DNA from: an uncultured Coriobacteriaceae bacterium
GTDB lineage: Bacteria > Actinomycetota > Coriobacteriia > Coriobacteriales > Eggerthellaceae
Direction of reading: 5' to 3'
Assembly (NCBI GenBank): GCA_900550385.1
Contig: URRZ01000005.1
Span: forward strand, 1-43,934
Length of the DNA stretch: 43,934 nucleotides
The notes under the pieces are model-generated. The model had not been told where the DNA came from, did no database searches, and worked only from the letters and a program-made list of their open reading frames with translations. Below, in pieces: positions 28,965 through 38,834 of this stretch; positions within the stretch are counted from its first letter, which is position 1; each line of letters begins with the position of its first letter. Made by a program: the position numbers and the translations under genes.

Positions 28965-30104
28965 TCATCGGCGCCGCACGATCGCCTCCAAAGCCTCCAA
29001 TGCCGCAACGACGTCCTCTTGCGTGTTGAACCACGAGAAGCTGAACCGGATGGCGCCGCATGCCTCCGTCCCCAGCGCCCGGTGCATCAGCGGGGCGCAA
29101 TGCGCTCCCGCGCGCACGCAGATGCCGAAGCGCTCGTCCAAAAGCGAAGCGGCTTCGCCCGAGTCGAGCCCGTCGATGCGCAGCGCCACGATCCCGCAAC
29201 GGCCGTCCGCGCCCCCACCCAGCGACTCCACGCCGGGGATGGCATCGCAGCCGCGCCTGAACGACTCGGCGAGCAGCGCATCGTGGCGGCTGATCCTCTC
29301 CACCCCCTGCTCGAGGATGAACGAGACGCCCGCCGCGAGGCCGACGATCCCCTGCGCGTTGAGCGTCCCCGCCTCCAGGCGCTCGGGCATGAAGGACGGG
29401 TGCGCTTCGTCGAAGCTGCGCACGCCCGAGCCCCCCACCTTCAACGGCCGTACGTCAACCCCTTCCGCCACGCACAGGCCGCCCGTCCCCTGGGGGCCGA
29501 ACAGCCCCTTGTGCCCGGTGAAGGCAAGCACGTCCACCTCGAGGGACGCGAAATCCAACGGCACGGTTCCCGCCGTCTGGGCGGCGTCCACCAGGATGAG
29601 CGCGCCGCGGTCGTGCGCGATGCGCGCGAGGCGGGCGACGTCGTACACGTCGCCGGTGAGGTTGGAGGCGTGCGTCACCGCCGCCAAGCGGGTGTTGGGG
29701 CGGAAGAGCGCCTCGAAGGCGTCGTAGTCGAGCGAGCCATCAGGGCGCACCGGGGCGATATCCACCTGCACCGCCCCTTCGTCCCGCAGGCGATAGAGGG
29801 GGCGCAGGACGGAGTTGTGGGATGCCGCCGTGGTCACCGCGTGGTCGCGGGGGCGTAAAAGCCCGAAGATGGCCGTATTGAGCGCTTCTGTCGCGTTGCT
29901 CGCGAAAGCCACCTGCGAAGGCCCAGGGACGCCCAGCAGGCGCGCGATGGCGCACCGCGCCTGATACACGGCGCGGTCGGCCGAGAGCGCCGCGCGATGG
30001 GAGCCGCGCCCCACCCCGCCGAACGTCACCATGGCATGCACGACCGCCTGCGCGACCTCCGGCGGCTTGACCAAGGTGGTCGCCGCATTGTCGAGGTAGA
30101 TCAT
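28965..30104 (-). CDS. Class V aminotransferase, cysteine desulfurase/selenocysteine lyase-like, 379 aa
   Basis: This is a PLP enzyme of the NifS/SufS fold. The N-terminus is MIYLDNAATTLVKPPEV, the PLP lysine is in AFTGHKG (Lys199), and the probable catalytic cysteine is in VRAGAHCAPL (Cys336), with GAIRFSFSWFN near the end. It resembles the cysteine desulfurase family that travels with selenium genes rather than IscS or SufS. With yedF and DUF3343 it forms a three-gene set divergent from selA; it could release selenium or sulfur from selenocysteine or cysteine. The start is ATG 30104 with GAAGGGG upstream; the longer frame would begin inside the selA promoter. Confidence 0.88.
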   Translation of the reverse strand: MIYLDNAATTLVKPPEVAQAVVHAMVTFGGVGRGSHRAALSADRAVYQARCAIARLLGVPGPSQVAFASNATEALNTAIFGLLRPRDHAVTTAASHNSVLRPLYRLRDEGAVQVDIAPVRPDGSLDYDAFEALFRPNTRLAAVTHASNLTGDVYDVARLARIAHDRGALILVDAAQTAGTVPLDFASLEVDVLAFTGHKGLFGPQGTGGLCVAEGVDVRPLKVGGSGVRSFDEAHPSFMPERLEAGTLNAQGIVGLAAGVSFILEQGVERISRHDALLAESFRRGCDAIPGVESLGGGADGRCGIVALRIDGLDSGEAASLLDERFGICVRAGAHCAPLMHRALGTEACGAIRFSFSWFNTQEDVVAALEALEAIVRRR

Positions 30105-30113
30105 CCCAGCCCC

Positions 30114-30143
30114 TTCGCAAAAACATCCGTCGTTGCCTATACT
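30114..30143 (+). promoter_or_regulatory. selA-selB promoter
   Basis: TTCGCA (30114-30119), an 18-bp spacer and TATACT (30138-30143) form a plausible promoter. It would start transcription about 30 nt before selA and lies just beyond the divergent desulfurase start. Confidence 0.6.
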
Positions 30144-30179
30144 AGCATGAGCAGGCAACGCGGACGAAAGGCTGACCGC

Positions 30180-31663
30180 ATGGCATCATCGACCTTGAAC
30201 GACACGCTCCGAACGCTCCCCCAGGTCGAGGAGCTGCTTCGCGACGGACGGTTGGCGCAACTCTCCGCGACCCATCCTCGCGCCCTGCTCGTCGATGCCG
30301 CGCGCGAGGCCATCGACGCCGCGCGCCAGGGTCTTTTGTCGGGAACCGCGTCGTCGGCCGACCTCGACGCCATAGCCGCCGACGCGGCAGCGCGCGCCCT
30401 TGCGGCAAGCGTTCCATCGCTCAGGCGCGTCATCAACGCGACCGGCGTGGTGATCCACACCAACTTGGGGCGCAGCCCCCTCGCGAAGAGGGCCGCCCAA
30501 GCTGCGGCATCAGTAGCCGAAGGCTACTCGACGCTCGAATACGACGTGGATGCGATGGCACGCGGCAGCAGGCACGCGCATTGCGAGAAGCTCCTCTGCT
30601 TGCTCACCGGTGCGGAAGCCGCGATGGCCGTCAACAACAACGCAGCCGCCGTTCTGCTGGTCCTCACCGAATTCGCCAAAGGACGCCAAGCCGTCGTGTC
30701 GCGCGGCGAGCTGGTCGAGATCGGCGGATCGTTCCGCATCCCCGACATCATGGAGCTCTCCGATGCGCAGATGGTGGAGGTGGGGACCACGAACAAGACC
30801 CGCGCCCGAGACTATCGCCGGGCGATCGGGCCGGACACCGCCATGCTGCTGAAAGTCCATCCCTCGAACTTCCGCATCGAGGGTTTCACGGAGTCGGCAT
30901 CGGTGAAGGAGCTGCGCTCCATCGCCGACGAGGAGAACCGCAGGCGGGATGAGGCCGCACCCCTCGGCGACGCGGCGCCCAACGACGCCAAACCGGCGGA
31001 AAAGGTGCTCGTGTACGAGGACCAGGGTTCCGGATCGCTCGTGCGCCTCGACCCCTTCGCCAAAAGCGACGAGCCGACGGCGTCCGAGTCGCTGCGCAGC
31101 GGATGCGACCTCGTGTCCTTTTCCGGCGACAAGCTGCTGGGCGGCCCGCAGGCGGGCATCATCGTCGGCTCGAAGCCGCTGATCGACCGCCTGAAAGCGA
31201 ACCCCCTCGCACGCGCCCTGCGGCTGGACAAGATGACGCTCGCGGCGCTGGAGGAGACGCTGCGCATCTATGTGGAGGGGGGCGCCGCCCTGCAAGGGAT
31301 CCCCACCATCGCGATGCTTTCCGCCACGCGCAAGGAGCTCGCCCCCCGGGCGGAGCAACTGCGCGACGCGATCCGAGCGGCGGTGAATCCGGAGGACGTC
31401 TGTGTGGAGACGGTCGAGGAAACCTCGCGCGTCGGCGGCGGGGCGCTCCCCCTGTGCGAGCTGCCCACGCTCGCGGTGAAGGTCTCCTTCCTCGGGGGAA
31501 GGGCGCTCGATTGCGAACGCCACCTCGCATCGAGGCGCGCGACACCCATCATCTGCCGCCTGAAGGACGACGCGCTCCTCTTCGACCCGCGCACGCTCAT
31601 CGGCGAAGGCGAGCTGGAAGAGATCGCGAATGCCGTGGCCGACTACTTCAAGGAGACCCCCCG

Positions 31664-31667
<4 letters not shown>
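30180..31667 (+). CDS. selA: L-seryl-tRNA(Sec) selenium transferase SelA, 495 aa
   Basis: This PLP enzyme converts seryl-tRNA-Sec to selenocysteyl-tRNA with selenophosphate. Features are an N-terminal tRNA-binding helical region (LPQVEELLRDGRL), RRVINATGVVIHTNLGRSPL, and the PLP lysine in DLVSFSGDKLLGGPQAG (about Lys318). A polar insert of about 20 residues (ENRRRDEAAPLGDAAPNDAK) near residue 250 makes it slightly longer than the usual 460. ATG 30180 has GAAAGG eight bases upstream. An in-frame ATG at 30147 lacks a ribosome site and falls too close to the -10 box. The stop overlaps the selB start (ATGA). Confidence 0.97.
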
Positions 31668-33592
<1,925 letters not shown>

Positions 33593-33683
33593 GCTGCGAC
33601 GGCGCTGCTTCACGGAAAGCAGGGGAAGCGGCCTTCGGGTGGCTGCGGCGGGCTCGGATCGAATCGATCGCGCCGTTGGAGAA

Positions 33684-33780
33684 TGGCGGAGATGCATGCG
33701 AATCGAACGCACCCGAGACGTTCTGCGCGCCTCGCAACGGCTTTGAAGGCCGCGGGGGCCACCAGGCCCCATCCATCTCC
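33684..33780 (-). tRNA. selC: tRNA-Sec (UCA anticodon), 97 nt with encoded CCA
   Basis: Read on the minus strand it starts GGAGATGG and ends GCATCTCC-G-CCA, so the acceptor pairs over at least seven bases. The D arm is a six-pair stem GGGGCC-TGGT-GGCCCC, typical of tRNA-Sec. The anticodon arm is GCGGC-CTTCAAA-GCCGT with anticodon TCA. A long variable arm (GCGAG...CTCG, about 20 nt) and a T arm GTGCG-TTCGATT-CGCAT follow. Only tRNA-Sec combines this anticodon, D stem and size. The eighth acceptor pair is G-G in my reading. It lies antisense-oriented just after selB and downstream of the radical SAM gene. Confidence 0.95.
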
Positions 33781-33799
33781 CTTTCGATCGGACCGGTAG

Positions 33800-33805
33800 A
33801 TGATA
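33800..33805 (-). promoter_or_regulatory. -10 box of the tRNA-Sec gene
   Basis: TATCAT on the minus strand, ending 19 bp before the mature 5' end, would start transcription about 12 nt upstream of the tRNA. The -35 region (TTCGCG, 18 bp further up) is weak. Confidence 0.5.
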
Positions 33806-33852
33806 CCCCAAAACGCCCCTTTTCGCGAAACGCGCCCGCCGCGGAGGAAACG

Positions 33853-34701
33853 CTAGCAATTGCCAAGGAGGACGACGTCGAGATGCCTGCGCGCGACGTC
33901 GGCCAGCGAACGGAGCGTCTCGATGGGGGTCGGGGGGACGTCGGCCATCCTATGCTGCGGGAAGAACCTGGTGAGATGGTAGACGATCGAGGGGTCCAGC
34001 GATGCGAGCCACCGCGAGGCCGCCTCGACCTCGGCCGGATCGTCGTTCATGCCGGGGATGACCAGCGTCGTCACCTCCAAATGGCAGGAAGGGGCGGCTG
34101 CGAGGATCTCGATCGTGCGCTTGACCGCGGCAAGGTTCCCTCCGACGAACCGGTAGAACCCGTCGGTGAACCCCTTGAGGTCGATGTTCGCCGCATCGAT
34201 GAGGGGCGCCAGATCCCGCAGCGGGCGCTCGCTCGCCATGCCGTTGCTCACCAGGACGTTCAGCAGCCCCGCGCGATGCGCGAGCTCGCAGCAATCGAGC
34301 ACGAACTCGTAACCGACCAGAGGCTCGTTGTAGGTGTAGGCGACGCCGATGCACCCCGCATCCCCGAGGCGCTGCGCCTCCGCGACGATCTCCTGAGGAT
34401 CGAAGGCCCGCCATCCGACGTCGTCCTCGCCCGCTTGCGCGATCGACGCGTTCTGGCAGAACGGACATGACAGGTTGCATCCGAAGCTGCCGAGCGACAG
34501 CACGCGCGAACCGGGATGGAAGCGTGCAAGGGGCTTCTTCTCGATGGGATCCAGCGCCAGCGACGTGACCTTGCCGTAGTTCAGGCAGACAACCTCCCCG
34601 CCCCGCGCAACGCGCGCGCGGCAGGCCCCGACTTGACCCTCGAGCAAGCCGCAGGCGCGCGGGCATATGCGGCAGACCGCTTTCGGCGGCGAATCAGCCA
34701 A
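33853..34701 (-). CDS. amrS: AmmeMemoRadiSam system radical SAM enzyme, 282 aa
   Basis: This is a radical SAM protein. The N-terminal cysteine-rich stretch is CRICPRACGLLEGQVGACRA, then LNYGKVTSLALDPIEKKPLARFHPGSRVLSLGSFGCN. The cluster motif is CNLSCPFCQN, followed by TYNEPLVGYEF and NIDLKGF. This is the pattern of the enzyme that accompanies AMMECR1 and MEMO proteins; its substrate is unknown in the literature I know. It ends LLGNC, like shorter family members, rather than with a further CxxC segment. TTG start at 34701 has GGGGAG about seven bases upstream and overlaps the AMMECR1 stop, showing coupling. Confidence 0.9.
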   Translation of the reverse strand: MADSPPKAVCRICPRACGLLEGQVGACRARVARGGEVVCLNYGKVTSLALDPIEKKPLARFHPGSRVLSLGSFGCNLSCPFCQNASIAQAGEDDVGWRAFDPQEIVAEAQRLGDAGCIGVAYTYNEPLVGYEFVLDCCELAHRAGLLNVLVSNGMASERPLRDLAPLIDAANIDLKGFTDGFYRFVGGNLAAVKRTIEILAAAPSCHLEVTTLVIPGMNDDPAEVEAASRWLASLDPSIVYHLTRFFPQHRMADVPPTPIETLRSLADVARRHLDVVLLGNC

Positions 34702-35281
34702 CGTTAGGCTCCCCTCCCCTCTCGTGGCGAACGACCTCGAATCGCTGGATGGCCACGTCTTCGTCGTAGGGATCGATCCCGGCCTTCCGCTTCGCTATGG
34801 CAAGCTGCATCCCCACGGAATCGACCCCTTCCAGATTCGGAAGCAGCAGCCCGCGCCTGAACCCCTTCGAGACTACGACGCCGTATCGCCGCACGTCGAG
34901 CTCGTCGGGCGATTCCACCGGGGTCGGCGGATCCAGCACATCGACCGAATACGATAGATGATCGAGCTCGCCGGGCGCCACCGGCGGGAAACGCGGATCC
35001 TCCGTCGCGGCTAGGATGCCGTTGCGGATGATCTCCGCAGCTAGGCTGTCCTGGACAGGGGCGATCGTCCCGATGCAACCGCGCAGCTCACCGTGCAGAT
35101 GCAGCGACACGAAAGCGCCCGCGCGACGGCCCAGCATCTCGTCGGGAGCCCAATCGGGCGCCTCGATGATCCGACCCTCCGACACGAAGGACTCGACCGC
35201 CGTGCGCGCCAAGGCAACATACGGGTCGGCGCCCGGACGCGCGCCCGGATCCCTATCGACCGGCTTGGAGCCATCCATCAT
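34694..35281 (-). CDS. amrA: AMMECR1-domain protein (AmmeMemoRadiSam protein A), 195 aa
   Basis: A single AMMECR1 domain fills the protein: YVALARTAVESFVSEG, then GAFVSLHLHGELRGCIGTIAPVQDSLAAEIIRNGILAATEDPRFPP, which contains the family signature LRGCIGT, and VSKGFRRGLLLPNLEGVDSV. No biochemical function is established. ATG 35281 and ATG 35278 both overlap the MEMO-like gene's stop (ATGATGG); either fits. It is the middle gene of the three-gene set. Confidence 0.92.
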   Translation of the reverse strand: MMDGSKPVDRDPGARPGADPYVALARTAVESFVSEGRIIEAPDWAPDEMLGRRAGAFVSLHLHGELRGCIGTIAPVQDSLAAEIIRNGILAATEDPRFPPVAPGELDHLSYSVDVLDPPTPVESPDELDVRRYGVVVSKGFRRGLLLPNLEGVDSVGMQLAIAKRKAGIDPYDEDVAIQRFEVVRHERGGEPNVG

Positions 35282-36090
35282 GCCGCATCGCCTGCCTTCT
35301 CGAACGCAGCCACTGCATACCCGACGCCGAAGGTCCCCTCGTGGCTGAGCAGGGTCGATCCGAAAGCAGCGCCTTCCAAGGCGCCTGCCATGATCTGGAA
35401 TGACCTCAGCCCGCATTCGGCGGCGGCGTCGCAGAATCCCTCGTCGAAGTCGAACAGGCCGGAAAGGTCGCCGCTTCGGAAGATATCGCAGATCCGCTCG
35501 TCGAAGAGAGGGCCTTCGGGCGCAAAGCCGTAAGGCCCGTCGGCTTTGAGCTTATGGGACAGATCCCCGCTCGCCACGAACACGCATCTTCTGCCGAGGG
35601 AATCGGCCGACGAGGCGATCGCCCGGCCCAACCTGCGATGGGACTCGAAGCCAAGCGCAGACAGGCCCAAGCGGACGATCCTGAAGGTCGGAAGCTCCTT
35701 CACGATGAAATGCAAGGGCACGAAGGTGCCATGGTCCAGCCGCCCCGCATATCCCGCGTCGGAGACGACGGGCACGCCGTACGAGCGCGCCCGCTGGACG
35801 ATGTCGAGCGTAAGCTCCCGATCAAGCCCCACCTCGATGCGCGCTTCGGGGGCGCGGAAGCGGGACATGTCCCCGATGGCGATATCGGCCGTGTCGATGA
35901 AGAAGCAATCGCGGTAGATCGGCGCATGGGGAGACGTCACGATCACGGTATCGGCGCCATGGGCGGCGATCCTGCGCGCGACCTCCTCGTAGGCGTCGAC
36001 GGTCGCTTGGATCGCACGTTCCTCGCCGCGGCCGACGGCGGGCACGATCAAGGGCGGATGCGGGACGGCGTAGGCGGCGACGATGCCCAT
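35278..36090 (-). CDS. amrB: LigB/MEMO-like class III extradiol dioxygenase-fold protein, 270 aa
   Basis: The conserved histidine and acid positions of the LigB fold are visible: YAVPHPPLIVPAVGRGEE at the N-terminus, VIVTSPHAPIYRDCFF, YAGRLDHGTFVPLHF and VASGDLSHKLKADGPYGF. These could bind a metal ion. In this context it is the MEMO partner of the AmmeMemoRadiSam system, whose reaction is unknown. The start is ATG 36090 after GAAAGGGGGA; a longer frame adds unlike arginine-rich sequence. It is the first gene of the amrB-amrA-amrS run, with TACAAT at 36127-36132 upstream. Confidence 0.9.
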   Translation of the reverse strand: MGIVAAYAVPHPPLIVPAVGRGEERAIQATVDAYEEVARRIAAHGADTVIVTSPHAPIYRDCFFIDTADIAIGDMSRFRAPEARIEVGLDRELTLDIVQRARSYGVPVVSDAGYAGRLDHGTFVPLHFIVKELPTFRIVRLGLSALGFESHRRLGRAIASSADSLGRRCVFVASGDLSHKLKADGPYGFAPEGPLFDERICDIFRSGDLSGLFDFDEGFCDAAAECGLRSFQIMAGALEGAAFGSTLLSHEGTFGVGYAVAAFEKAGDAA

Positions 36091-36126
36091 ACGCTCCCCC
36101 TTTCGCGAAATGGAACCGTTGACGCC

Positions 36127-36132
36127 ATTGTA
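36127..36132 (-). promoter_or_regulatory. -10 box for the amrB-amrA-amrS run
   Basis: TACAAT on the minus strand, about 37 bp before the start codon, with TTCGAT 18 bp upstream as a weak -35. Confidence 0.5.
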
Positions 36133-36190
36133 GCATCCGGGGACGAACGCATCGAATGCTGAAGGCGAACGCCGTGCCCCCTCGCGCGAC

Positions 36191-37006
36191 CTACAGCGCG
36201 GCGATGCGCTCCTGGGCAAGCTTCACCGCAGGGAGCTTGTTGCCGTTGCGGATGACGAAATCCAAGCACTCCCGCTCCAGATCGCGCTCACCGCGCGCCT
36301 TGCGGACGCTCGCCTCCAGCAGGGCGTCGGACACGCGCATGCGCATGGGGGCGCTGCCGCTGGTCCTCACGGAGGAGAAGCGCTGCGCCAGCGTCTCGTG
36401 GTCGCCGTCGCGCACGGCCTCGAGCATGCTCTTCTCCCACTGGAGGAACGACACCTGGCCCGGTTCGGCCTGCCCGGACTCCTGGGCTGCCGTCAGCGCC
36501 TCTTGGATCAAATCGAGCGTCTGCTGCGCGCCGAACAGGCGCGAGATCAACGGTTCCATGTTCACGAGCAGCGAAACCTTCTGGGCGGGATCCTCCGCGC
36601 GCCGCGCGCTGGAAAGCATCGTCTGGCCGATCCTGACCGCTTCGTCGCGCTGCCCGATATCGTCGAGGGCCAAAGCGTAGAACGAGAGGAACCACGAGCC
36701 GTTCTCCTCGTACGGCGGGCGGATGCGCTCGGCGATGGCCCTGCCCTGCTCGACGAACGCCTGGGGATCGCAGGAGTCGTTGTACAGCGACAGGACGCGC
36801 TCCGCATAGGAATCCGCCATCCGGGTGGCTATCCGCTTGGCCGAGAGCAGGCACACCGCCAAAAGCGCGACCGAGGCGATGACGCCCGGGATGGTGGTGG
36901 GAAGGTAGTAGCCGGTGATCCAGGAGAGCACGGTGATGAAGCCGATGGGCACCACGATCCCCAGCACATAGGCTATGAACGCATAACTCTTGACGTACGG
37001 AAGCAT
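36191..37006 (-). CDS. Membrane-anchored helical-repeat protein, 271 aa, unknown function
   Basis: Two hydrophobic helices lie at about residues 8-30 (FIAYVLGIVVPIGFITVLSWI) and 40-57 (IPGVIASVALLAVCLLSA). They are followed by about 210 residues of alternating amphipathic helices with TPR-like spacing (FLSFYALALDDIGQRDEAVRIGQTML, then LLVNMEPLISRLFGAQQTLDLIQEAL). The soluble part should face the cytoplasm. I do not recognise the family. A strong purine-rich site (GGAAGAGGAAGG) precedes the ATG. It follows the kinase gene on the same strand but has its own TACAAT box, so a functional link to the kinase is only suggested by position. Confidence 0.8.
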   Translation of the reverse strand: MLPYVKSYAFIAYVLGIVVPIGFITVLSWITGYYLPTTIPGVIASVALLAVCLLSAKRIATRMADSYAERVLSLYNDSCDPQAFVEQGRAIAERIRPPYEENGSWFLSFYALALDDIGQRDEAVRIGQTMLSSARRAEDPAQKVSLLVNMEPLISRLFGAQQTLDLIQEALTAAQESGQAEPGQVSFLQWEKSMLEAVRDGDHETLAQRFSSVRTSGSAPMRMRVSDALLEASVRKARGERDLERECLDFVIRNGNKLPAVKLAQERIAAL

Positions 37007-37045
37007 CGCGCGCCCTTCCTCTTCCCTTTCGAAAACGTTCCGCCC

Positions 37046-37051
37046 ATTGTA
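37046..37051 (-). promoter_or_regulatory. -10 box for the helical-repeat membrane protein
   Basis: TACAAT on the minus strand, 40 bp before the start codon. No clear -35 box is visible. Confidence 0.45.
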
Positions 37052-37074
37052 TCAGTTGGCGCGCGGGAGAAGCG

Positions 37075-38346
37075 TCACACCGGCGCGAAGAACGAGACGA
37101 CGAGGCCGGTCGCCACGACCCCGACGATCATGACGGCCAACGCGAAGCCGATCTGCTTCTGAAGCGGCACGCGGCAAAGCGGCTTCACAACCCTCTCCAA
37201 CGGCCTCCTGTCGCAGAGGATGAACGCAGCAGGAAGGAACAGCGTGGCGAACAGACACAGGTACAGCGCGACGCGGATCGCGAGGGGCGTGCCGGGCGCG
37301 AAGCTATCGCTTTGCGGATCGATCGCGGAATCCACGCATGCGGCGAGCAGGAACATCAGGACGCACAGCAGCAGCACATCCCACGCCGCCCCCAAAGGTT
37401 TCGGGACGGAGCGGAGGAGGCGCGACAGGCGCCCGCCAGCGGAATCCCGCCCCACGTCCGTCGCAAGATGGCCGTCGGTTTCCAAGCCGGGCAACGCCGG
37501 CATACGGCCCTCCTTCCCCGCCGCAGCCTCACCGGAGCCGCGGACCTTGCGGATCGCGGAGAGGAACGCTCCCTTGAACGCGGCTGCGTCGTCGAACCGA
37601 TCGGCGGGATCGAACGAAGCCGCCTTCTCGATCACCAAGCGCACCGGTTCGGGAATCGCAGGATCGCGCCACCCCGTCCGCCGCGCGTTGGCATCGGGCG
37701 TTTTCTCGGTGAGGCAGTAATACAGCAGCAGGCCCAAGGCGTATACATCCGAACGAACGTCGGTCTGCCCGAAGCCGAACTGCTCGGGTGGCGCGTAGGC
37801 GCGCGTGCCGAAACGATGGGTGTCGGCTTCGGCCGCATCATCATAAGTCCGCGCGATTCCGAAATCGATGAGCGTGAGGCTGCCTTGGGACAGCACGACG
37901 TTCGAAGGCTTGAGGTCGCGGTGGATGATGGGCGGATCGAACGCCTGATGGAGCTCCGTGAGCGCATCGCAGATCTGCGGCACGACATCCTCCGCAAGCT
38001 CGAAGGAAGGATCGCAGCGATAGACGACGTCCGCCAGCGTCTCGCCTGGGACGAATTCCGAAACGGCCACGAAGCAGCCGCCCGCTGTGTAGCACTCGAC
38101 GATGCGCGGCAGGTGCAGGAACCGCTGCCCTACGTTCTGCGCTTCCCAGATGCGCTGGTAAGCGCCGCCCATGCCCGATTCACAGCGGAAAGCCTTGCGC
38201 ACGAACGGCCCCAGTTGCGAGCCGTCCGCGCCGACAAGCCATACGATCTCGGTCCTGCAGGCGGGGCCCTCCTTCAGGACCTGCTCCACCCGATAGCGGG
38301 AATCCCGCTCCAACGCGTCCAAATATGCCTTCAACTCGTCATCCAT
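37075..38346 (-). CDS. Membrane-attached Ser/Thr protein kinase, 423 aa
   Basis: An N-terminal Hanks-type kinase domain spans about residues 18-265: the ATP lysine is probably Lys51 in FVRKAF, the catalytic loop is HRDLKPSNV (142-150, Asp144), then DFGIA (161-165), the GTRAYAPPEQF activation segment and DVYALGLLLYYCLT. The glycine loop is poor (VLKEGPACRTEIV, no GxGxxG). About 60 linker residues follow, then three hydrophobic helices from about residue 325 to the end. There are no PASTA repeats, so it is not the PknB/StkP cell-wall type. TACCAT lies 7 bp before the ATG and no ribosome site is visible, so a leaderless mRNA is possible. Confidence 0.9.
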   Translation of the reverse strand: MDDELKAYLDALERDSRYRVEQVLKEGPACRTEIVWLVGADGSQLGPFVRKAFRCESGMGGAYQRIWEAQNVGQRFLHLPRIVECYTAGGCFVAVSEFVPGETLADVVYRCDPSFELAEDVVPQICDALTELHQAFDPPIIHRDLKPSNVVLSQGSLTLIDFGIARTYDDAAEADTHRFGTRAYAPPEQFGFGQTDVRSDVYALGLLLYYCLTEKTPDANARRTGWRDPAIPEPVRLVIEKAASFDPADRFDDAAAFKGAFLSAIRKVRGSGEAAAGKEGRMPALPGLETDGHLATDVGRDSAGGRLSRLLRSVPKPLGAAWDVLLLCVLMFLLAACVDSAIDPQSDSFAPGTPLAIRVALYLCLFATLFLPAAFILCDRRPLERVVKPLCRVPLQKQIGFALAVMIVGVVATGLVVSFFAPV

Positions 38347-38403
38347 GCGAAGAATGGTAGCAGAAGGCGCAGGAGCTTGAAGCGGGCAACCCTCCTCGAC
38401 GGA

Positions 38404-38763
38404 TCAGGCGTCCTTTTTCGGAAGGCGCGCGAAGCCGACGAACGACAGGACGGTCTGAACGATAGTGAAGAAGAAATATAGCGGGAACAAGACCATCGAC
38501 ACGGCATAAAGGATGGCGCCGACAAGCGCGAAAGGCCGAGAGCGCAGCGCCCAGCCAAGGATGTTGAACACGACGGCTACGATAACGCAGACCGCATGCG
38601 GCGCGACAAGGGCGCCTGCAAGCGCAGCTCCAGCCGCTTCCGCGCCATCGCTCGCACCGCCCACCGCACCGGTGAAATACGCAACGAGGTAGATGGCGTA
38701 CGCAACGCCGAGAATGGCGGAAATGAGCAGCACGATGCTGCGTTTTTCATTTTGCTCAGGCAT
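38404..38763 (-). CDS. Small integral membrane protein, 119 aa, unknown function
   Basis: Four hydrophobic segments fill the protein: SIVLLISAILGVAYAIYLVAYF, a Gly/Ala-rich helix around residues 45-70 (GAALAGALVAPHAVCVIVAVVF), FALVGAILYAVSMVLF, and LYFFFTIVQTVLSFVGF. It has a short polar N-terminus (MPEQNEKRS) and a basic tail ending LPKKDA. ATG 38763 has AAAGGGG eight bases upstream. I do not recognise the family. It stands between the kinase and a putative regulator on the same strand with short gaps. Confidence 0.75.
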   Translation of the reverse strand: MPEQNEKRSIVLLISAILGVAYAIYLVAYFTGAVGGASDGAEAAGAALAGALVAPHAVCVIVAVVFNILGWALRSRPFALVGAILYAVSMVLFPLYFFFTIVQTVLSFVGFARLPKKDA

Positions 38764-38834
38764 GTAGGCATCCCCTTTCAACGGGAACAAAATAGCAATA
38801 TGGTTTATCTGAGGTGGAAGGCGCCTTGCCGACG

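Noticed and set aside
33605..33622. CTGCTT/AAGCAG hairpin after selB as a terminator
   Set aside because: Short stem, no T tract, and it lies between convergent transcripts; too weak to call.
33853..34701. Possible truncation of the radical SAM gene after LGNC
   Set aside because: Some members continue with a CxxC segment, but short members end at this point. The downstream frame shows no CxxC and the stop is TAG, so no readthrough or frameshift is indicated.
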